This document shows positions 57,455 to 64,000 of a stretch of DNA of 64,000 nt, one piece after another. A program made the translations under genes and the position numbers. Position 1 is the stretch's first letter; each line of letters opens with the position of its first letter. The notes beneath the pieces were generated by a model. It saw only the letters and a program-made list of their open reading frames with translations. It ran no database searches and was not told where the DNA came from. Source of the stretch: Tetradesmus obliquus. Lineage: Eukaryota; Chlorophyta; Chlorophyceae; Sphaeropleales; Scenedesmaceae. The stretch spans positions 1,364,001 through 1,428,000 of the forward strand of contig CP126200.1 of the NCBI GenBank assembly GCA_030272155.1, given 5' to 3'.

Positions 57455-57725
57455 TAGAAGTAGCGCTGCCGCTGGCGCCGCCTGGCCCTCCCCACCCGCC
57501 CCTGCCGCCACTAGCAGCAAGCGCAGCAGCCATCGCTGCCTCCCACATATGAAAAGTCCTGCAACCAAGCCGCAACATATGATGCAGCAGTACCATTTTC
57601 AAACACTGCACTCCCTTTGCTGGCCCGACTGAGGCCTAAAAGTAGTGCTGCCGCTGGCCCCGCCGGGCCCTCCCTCCCCTGCCCTGCCCGCAACCAGCAG
57701 CAAGCGCAGCAGCCATCGCTACCTC
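57455..57725 (-). repeat. Copy of the C-terminal end of the TSR gene in the 3' UTR
   Basis: About 83 bases at 57640-57725 (coding end and stop) are repeated at 57456-57540, about 183 bp apart. Confidence 0.82.
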
Positions 57726-58902
57726 AGCTGCAGCAGACGCCTGCTGCTGCACCGCTAGCTGTGCGGGCGAAGCAGCAGGCACAACCGGCGCCACTGCTGC
57801 TGCTGCTGCTGCCGCTGTGTTGTTCTGCTGCTGTGCCACAGCATGGCCTGGGCCGTTGTTTGCAAAAGGGTGGAAGAAGTTGAAGAAGGAGCCGCCACTG
57901 GCCTGCACAGCTGGCCGCGGCTCTGCCACCCTGTAGGCCTCACCAGCCTGTGACGACCTGCATACCAATGCAATACGTTGCATTACATTGAATTACATGC
58001 TTCACTAAACCTCTGCCTGAGGCACTAGCCCTGTAGGCCTCACCAGCCTGCGAAGACCTGCGCAGCACACAGATGCAATGCAATGCAATACATGTCAGTA
58101 CTAAACCCCTGCCACAGCCAGTGTAGGCTTCATGTAGGCTTCATTAGCCTGTAACGACCTGCACACGTGCACTGTACAGTGCATTAACAGGCAGTGCCGC
58201 GCAGTGACGTTGGCGAATTCTGTTGACCGTCCTTTGACAGGCTGCTCCAAATGTGCAGTCAGTGATTCACTGCACACCAATGCAGTAGGCGGTGCAGTGC
58301 GTCCAAATCTGTGACAGATGTATGTCGCACTGACGAATGCTTTTCCACTTGAAGAGCCACATGTGCCGCTGAGCAGATAAAGAAGTGGTATGTGACATGC
58401 AGCATTCCGGTGCGCGCATTGTTGAGGCTTGCACCCATCTGCGGCTGAGTTTCGTCATGACAGAACACCGCCAAACATTTTTAACCCAGCCTTCTCACCT
58501 GAAGCGCACAGCAGCAGCCACTGAGCTCGCCATGCCAGCAACAGACCCAGCCAGAGACCACCTGCTGCCCCTGGACCTCTCCACCCCAAAGCCATCCATG
58601 CTGTCCCTCCCAGGCGGCATCGTCACCATCGCTGCAAAGCGATTCACCCCACCAGGCATACTGCCAAAGCCAGTCTCGCCCGGCTGAAGCCGCTCAATGC
58701 TCGAGCTTGCAATCGCCTCCTGCTGCTGCTGCTGCAGGGCTAGGTCGGCGTCAGTGAACTCATCACTGCCGCTGTAAGAGCCACCAGCAGTGGATCTTCT
58801 TAGAACAGCTGGGCTTGGAGACACACCGGGCACCCATGATGCATCACCGCCATCAACGCTGCGCCAGCTTTGCTTCACGCCCTGCCGTCCCTGCAACTGT
58901 AG

Positions 58903-58936
<34 letters not shown>

Positions 58937-60031
58937 TGGCGGCCAGCAATCTGACCCTCCTTGTGCGTGTGAAGCCGCTTCAGCCGCGCATCCCTCGCCT
59001 GCTCATCTTCCTTCTCCTTCCGCCGCCTCTTCAGGACTCCCGCTGCAACCCCAGTAGCACAAATTGCAAGTCCAGCTGGCGCTACCAGCGCTGCCAGAAG
59101 GATGATCAGCAGTCTCATCCCGGTGACCGCGCCCACCGGGTTCTGAGTCTGACCTGTGCCTCCAGTCTCGCCTGAGTCAGGAGTCTCAGCGAGGCCCGGT
59201 AAGCCGGTCAGACTCGGCGGGCAGACTCCGTTTAGACAGATCAGAGTGATGTCTCCTGAGTCGTCCAGTGCAACAGTACCTGCAGGGGAGTTGCTGCTGC
59301 TGGGGCCGACAGGAGCTTTGGACTCCTTCACTGCAACACGGCCCTGCACAGGCACCATGCCAGTGCTGGTTGCATTGCTGGCATCCTGCAGCAGTATTCT
59401 GTGGCGGTTGCCAGCTGGAGGGTTGGTGCTGCTGCTGCTGCTGCTGCTGCTGTTGGTGTGCAGAAGCTCTGCCGCATCTTGCCACTCAGTGAAGGGGTCA
59501 GGTGAGAGCTCCAGCTCTCCTGACCAGTCGTAGCGGCCTGCAGCGTACAGCATATTGCACTGGTTGTTTCCAGATGTCTGTTGATGAAGCAGAGCTACAG
59601 ATGCAGCAGGCAAACTAGGTACACGCAGGCAACACTTCGCAAATATAGACACATGTTTTCCTGGCGGATGCATGAAGTGGTGTCAAATGCAGCTCACCCC
59701 ACAAGTGCATTGCAGCGTACACTGTGGTTTGCACAATCACACCAGCAGACAGTGGCTACTGAAGCCAATGCTGGCGCTCATATGAGGAGCATGCATATGA
59801 GCCAGACAGGGATTCAACGCGCTCACTCTCCCTTGCTGGTCTCAGACCATGTGTTCAACCTGTTCTGGCTCATATGATCAAAGATGGTGCCAAAGCGCAC
59901 ATGCAACTATCCTCCTTCAAAATGGCCACATGTACACCTACTCACCTGAGAAGCCAGGCCCTGGGTAGGCCTTGGACCAGAGGTTGAGGTAGCCTGACAC
60001 ACGCGGCCGCAGCGTCTGGATGCTGGTCTGC

Positions 60032-60073
<42 letters not shown>

Positions 60074-60404
60074 GCGGCAGCGGCAGCAGCGGCGGCAGGA
60101 GCAGCAGCAGTTGGCAGAGCAGGCGGGCGGGCGGTGCCAGATGTTTGCACCGCTGTCAGATGTGATCATGTGAGGATGCCTTGGCATCTGCCATGCAGCT
60201 GCAAAGAGACCACCAGACCCCGGCTGCATTGCACCATCTTCAGCAGCGTGACAAGTTGCCAGTTGGCATAGAGCAGTAAGCACCTGGCTGACTTTTGTGC
60301 AGACAGTGTCGTTTGCTTTTGATAGCTTGCCAGTAAGCTACTCACTGTGACGTTGTTGACTGATTCCTCCCGTGTCAGTACAAAAACGCCCCTGATTGAC
60401 ACCT

Positions 60405-60438
<34 letters not shown>

Positions 60439-61881
60439 CAGCAGTGCTGGCGGCTTGAATCAGCGTGAGTGTGTTCTGGCTTGCGCACATGATTGCAATG
60501 GTTGGACACGCATGCATCCTGCTGGCTGCTTCAGCCAAGGCGCATAGTTATGTTGTACAATGCCTGTAACATACATATCACACTCACACCCACCTGGCTA
60601 CTCCATGCGCTGTAGCGTGTGTCCCACGTCCATGCCATCGACCGCTGCAGTTCAAATTCACCCAAAACCTCCACCAGCAGCCCTAGCGTGTAAAACCCTA
60701 GGGTGCCATTGAAAGCAGCAATGCGCGGCTTTGGTGGCTTGCTGCTGCTGCTGCTGCTGTTGGTGCCAGCAGCAGAAGCAGCACTGCTGCTGCTGCCGAC
60801 ACTGAAAGAGCCCGATGAAATACCACCACCAGTGGAACCATTGCTGAAGCCACTCACACCCTCAATCTTGATCCCAGATATCGTCACATTTCCGCCCTTT
60901 ATGACAACCCCAGTGTCATTTAACGTCATATTCAAAGGCGGCAAGACAGGTGGACTATCTGGCAGCACGACATCAGCCCATGGGCAAACCGTGTTATTTG
61001 TGCAAGTAGAATAACGCGCCGTGCCATTGCTAACAGCACAAGGAGCACCACCAAATAAGGGCTCAGCAGTAACAACATATACCTCAGGCTGCAAGCCAGT
61101 GCTGCAACAAGTTGCCATGCACTGCCCATTCGCCACAAACTGCCCCTTGCATGGGCAAGGTGTTGTGTTTATGCAAGGTGACGTGGCACGCGTGGTGCCA
61201 TTAGCCGCAGGACATGGCTGCCCAGCCGCGACGCTTGGAGTTGTTATAATATACACCTCCAAAATAAGACCTTGTCCTTGTGTTGTGCAGCTGCCAGTGC
61301 AGTTTCCATTTGGCAGATACGCTCCCACACAATCAACTGGACACAGCTCGTCATTCTGACACACCAGATCACTCCTCATCCATCCATCCTCAAATGCACA
61401 AGCCGGGGCTCCCCACAGTGGCGGCTGCAAAACCCTAAACACCTCATCCAAAAACCCTAAACCGCCCCCACACTCCCCGGAGCACGCGACAGGATCCCAC
61501 ACCGCCCGGCAAGGCACCGGACACGGAACAGTACTGCAAGCTGTTGTACTTCTAACATCCCCTTGAGCTGCCTCACACGCATCGCCACCATGTGCCGCTG
61601 GCATTATAACGTTATATTCCTCAGGCAGTGAGCTGTTAGTAACGCCACAGGGGCCCTGGCAGCTGCCAGCTGGCACCCAAGAGCCCTCACAGTGCACGGG
61701 GCAAGGCAGGCTGTTGATGCAAGCAGCCGGGCGCGTTGCACTATGAGTGGTGTTGCATTCTGTGCCGTTGTAAGCAGCAGGGGTTGTTATAACATAGTAC
61801 TCCAATAGGGAGCCGCTGCCGTTGTTGCAGGGGCCGTTGCAGGAGCCAGGGACCCATGAGCCTGTGGGAAGGGTGCAAGGC

Positions 61882-61917
<36 letters not shown>

Positions 61918-62806
61918 AGCAGATGCTTGGTTGTTGCACAGCAAGCAATTCGTTCTACGTTTGTTCCTGCCTATCACGCATCAGCATGTTGCAGATGGTA
62001 CACGCTGATTTCAGCACTTGCACTTGAGCGGCAACAAAAAACTGACAGCATGGTAAATAGCCTCGCATTCCTGCAACATCAACATGCCCATCGCTGTCTC
62101 GCCCTCACCTACGCAGTTGATGGGGCAGTGGTGCTCGTTGCAGGCTTCACTGCGCTCCGTGCCATTGGCCTCCACACATTCAGCACCTCCATGTAGCGCA
62201 GGCGATGTAACAACAAATGACGCGCTCCGACTGCCGCCGCCACAACTAACACTGCACTCTGACCATGGCCCCCAGTCACCCACACACGCCTCTGGGCAGG
62301 GCTGCGTGTTGCAGCTGTCATTTCGAATTGTGTTATTTGCGGCCTCACAGTCAGCTCCTCCATATGCCTTGTCTTTGTACACTGTGAAAAATGAAGTATG
62401 GTAGCCGGTATTGCATGCTGCCCTGCATTCAGTCCAGTTACTCCACTGCCCCCAGCAATCTTCAGGGCAGGGCTGCATGTTACACGCCTGGCTGCGAATT
62501 GTACCGTTGGCTGCCTCACATTCACTGCCGTTGTGCTGAGCGGGAGCTGTGATAGTGAACGTTGATGTCTGGTTGCCGCCTGCGCAGGGTGCGGTGCAGT
62601 TGCTCCAGCTGCTCCAGCTGCCAGTGCAGTTGATAGGGCAGGGTGTGGGATTCTTGCAGCTGGTGGTAGATCTGCAGTAGCAGCAGCGGTAGCAGCAGCA
62701 GCAGCAGCAGGGATGCAGGGGCAGCGGCAGTCACAATCAGCAGTGGAGCGGCGCTGCTGCAGTTGATAGGGCAGGGCGTGGGGTTCTTGCAAGTTGTGGT
62801 GGACCT

Positions 62807-62839
<33 letters not shown>

Positions 62840-62867
62840 GCGGCAGCAGAGGAAGCAGCAGCAGCGG

Positions 62868-62904
<37 letters not shown>

Positions 62905-64000
62905 GACAGCTTGACAGAACATCCATGATGCATCAGAGCGGTGCTGCTGTCATCAAAGTGCACAAAGCCTGAAGCGCTGCCAAAGCCCCCAGTACGACTG
63001 GCCCTGCAGCAGCACCAAAGCCTTGCAAAGTTTTGCCTTTCTAGTTGTGATAAGACTGCATGTGCACAGCTGCAGCTGCGCTCACACGCGTCGGCAGCAG
63101 TACGCGTACAACATGCACCCACATCCATCACAAACAATAATGGCAACCGCTGTCACAAGCCCGTCAACACTGTGCTTCCACGGCGACGCAAAAAGCGCAA
63201 GAAACACTGACATTGCACTGCCACATACCCTTGCTTGACACACGCAGACCTGAAGGCGGCGGCGACTGGACTGGCGCGAAGGCGGAGCTGGAGGAGCCGG
63301 CCCATGGGGCACGTTGCCCCATGCGGCGTGGCGGGAGCAGCCGGCCCGTGGGGCACTATGCTCCCACGCGGCTTGGCGGGAGAAGCCGACCCATGGGGCA
63401 GTCTGCCCGCATGCAGGCCGGCAGGAGCAGCGACCCCTTGAGCAGCCATTTGCCAAGGGGCCCGGCGTCGGAGTCCATTTGCAGCTTATCTTAGGGCTTC
63501 GTGTGTCAACGCGTAGTAGGATGGGAATGAGTTCTTACGATAGAGCTCTCAGGCCCAGGCCTGTCCTTGTCCTTCTCTAATTTACGCACGGAAGAGCATA
63601 GGCTCAAGCAGGCTTGCCTGCCTCCGAAGCGTAGGACTTGTAACTTGTAACTTGCAGCTGCGCATGCACCCATGAACATGGCTGCTGTGCAGCAACGCTA
63701 ACAGCAGCAACAATACCCAACAGCAGCCAGCCAGCAGTCCCCCTCTCACCTGATGGTGCCGTTTGGATGAATGCTGTTTGGCACAGCCGTGAGAATGCAG
63801 CTGCTGTGCAGCAATGATAACAGCTGCAACCACGCCCAGCAGCAGTGGATATGCAGTCCCGCTCTCACCTAATGGTGCCATTTGGATGAGTGCAGTTTGC
63901 GCCATTGTCAACCGGCGGCGCATAGATCACATACATCTCTGGCCTGGTGCCTGTGCCGTTGTTGCAGGCACCATTACAAGGCCCAGCAGATACCCAGGTG
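57636..64000 (-). CDS. Single-pass cell-surface protein with thrombospondin type 1-like repeats (partial)
   Basis: The gene enters from beyond base 64000. Exons within the window: 64000-63869 (partial), 62671-62109, 61861-60594, 60402-60346, 60027-59946, 59594-58499 and 57957-57636; phases agree throughout. The exon at 62671 encodes three Cys-rich modules with WSSWSNCTAPC, WGQWSNWTECRAAC and WGPWSECSVSCGGG, each closing with a C.xxPCPxxC motif: these are thrombospondin type 1 (TSR) modules. The exon at 61861 adds five divergent modules of similar spacing (GSCQGPCG..PCPVPC). A glycosylation-rich stalk follows, then a membrane helix (LLIILLAALVAPAGLAICAT) and a basic stop-transfer KRRRKEKEDE. 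The cytosolic tail of about 300 residues is Gln/Ala-rich and ends QRQHYF. It is likely a surface or adhesion protein; the ligand is unknown. Confidence 0.82.
57905..58165 (-). repeat. Copies of the 5' part of the TSR last exon
   Basis: Acceptor plus SSQAGEAYR (true exon start 57957) recurs near 58031-58068 and, more decayed, near 58122-58162. Confidence 0.8.
60033..60070 (-). repeat. (CTG)n on the gene strand before a TSR exon
   Basis: About 12 units lie directly before the acceptor of the exon starting at 60027. Similar tracts precede the exons at 60402 (about 60405-60435) and 61861 (about 61882-61911). Confidence 0.9.
62640..62805 (-). repeat. Copy of the 5' part of the TSR exon 62671-62109
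   Basis: A second acceptor plus STTTCKNPTPCPINC segment lies at about 62803-62757. It diverges after PINC and is followed by CTG runs. The true exon reads STTSCKNPTPCPINC. Confidence 0.85.
63748..63900 (-). repeat. Copy of the 3' end of the first visible TSR exon
   Basis: The segment encoding HPNGTIR plus donor (true end 63869) recurs at about 63748-63780, with about 90 bases of intron duplicated as well. Confidence 0.8.

Noticed and set aside
63228-63259. Possible short TSR exon encoding SACVKQ
   Set aside because: Direct splicing from 63869 to 62671 gives NGTIRSTTSCKNPTPCP, which repeats the pattern of the other modules exactly; an insert is not needed.

Overview
The window looks like nuclear DNA of a green alga of the core Chlorophyta, probably Chlorophyceae. 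The evidence is GC-rich, intron-dense genes with GT..AG introns, very abundant CAG/CTG trinucleotide runs in exons and introns, TGTAA-type poly(A) signals after two genes, and a sulfatase closely resembling secreted arylsulfatases of Chlamydomonas and Volvox. I found no rRNA, tRNA, CRISPR or prokaryotic features. All multi-exon models were assembled by eye from splice signals, reading phase and family similarity; every listed model is phase-consistent end to end.

Layout. 2-1009 (+): 3' end of an RRN3/TIF-IA gene. 1961-4554 (+): MFS transporter of the anion:cation symporter type. 5324-12337 (+): CHID1-like GH18 protein. 13130-21766 (-): arylsulfatase in 16 exons. 22180-25783 (+): TauE/SafE sulfite-exporter-family protein, divergent from the sulfatase across about 413 bp. 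26690-27522: non-LTR retrotransposon remnant. 28501-30834 (-): SOUL heme-binding protein. 33259-34392 (-): universal stress protein. 36177-38996 (-): ABHD17-like serine hydrolase. 39925-49830 (+): large ankyrin-GYF-RING protein. 51336-54893 (+): unrecognised multi-pass membrane protein. 57636-64000 (-): thrombospondin-type-1-repeat cell-surface protein, open at the window edge.

The most striking property is structural. Eight of the ten intron-containing genes carry local tandem copies of exon fragments, at least 50 in all. They nearly always span an exon edge: either a splice acceptor plus the first part of an exon, or the last part of an exon plus its donor. Most copies are decayed or lack one splice site and end up as intron or UTR. 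One sulfatase pair consists of two intact exons of 104 nt each and looks like a mutually exclusive cassette. (CTG)n tracts, always CTG on the transcribed sense strand, sit directly before many 3' splice sites.

Functionally the clearest unit is the sulfatase and TauE/SafE pair, which suggests shared control of sulfate scavenging and sulfur-anion transport. The other genes look like unrelated housekeeping, stress and cell-surface functions.
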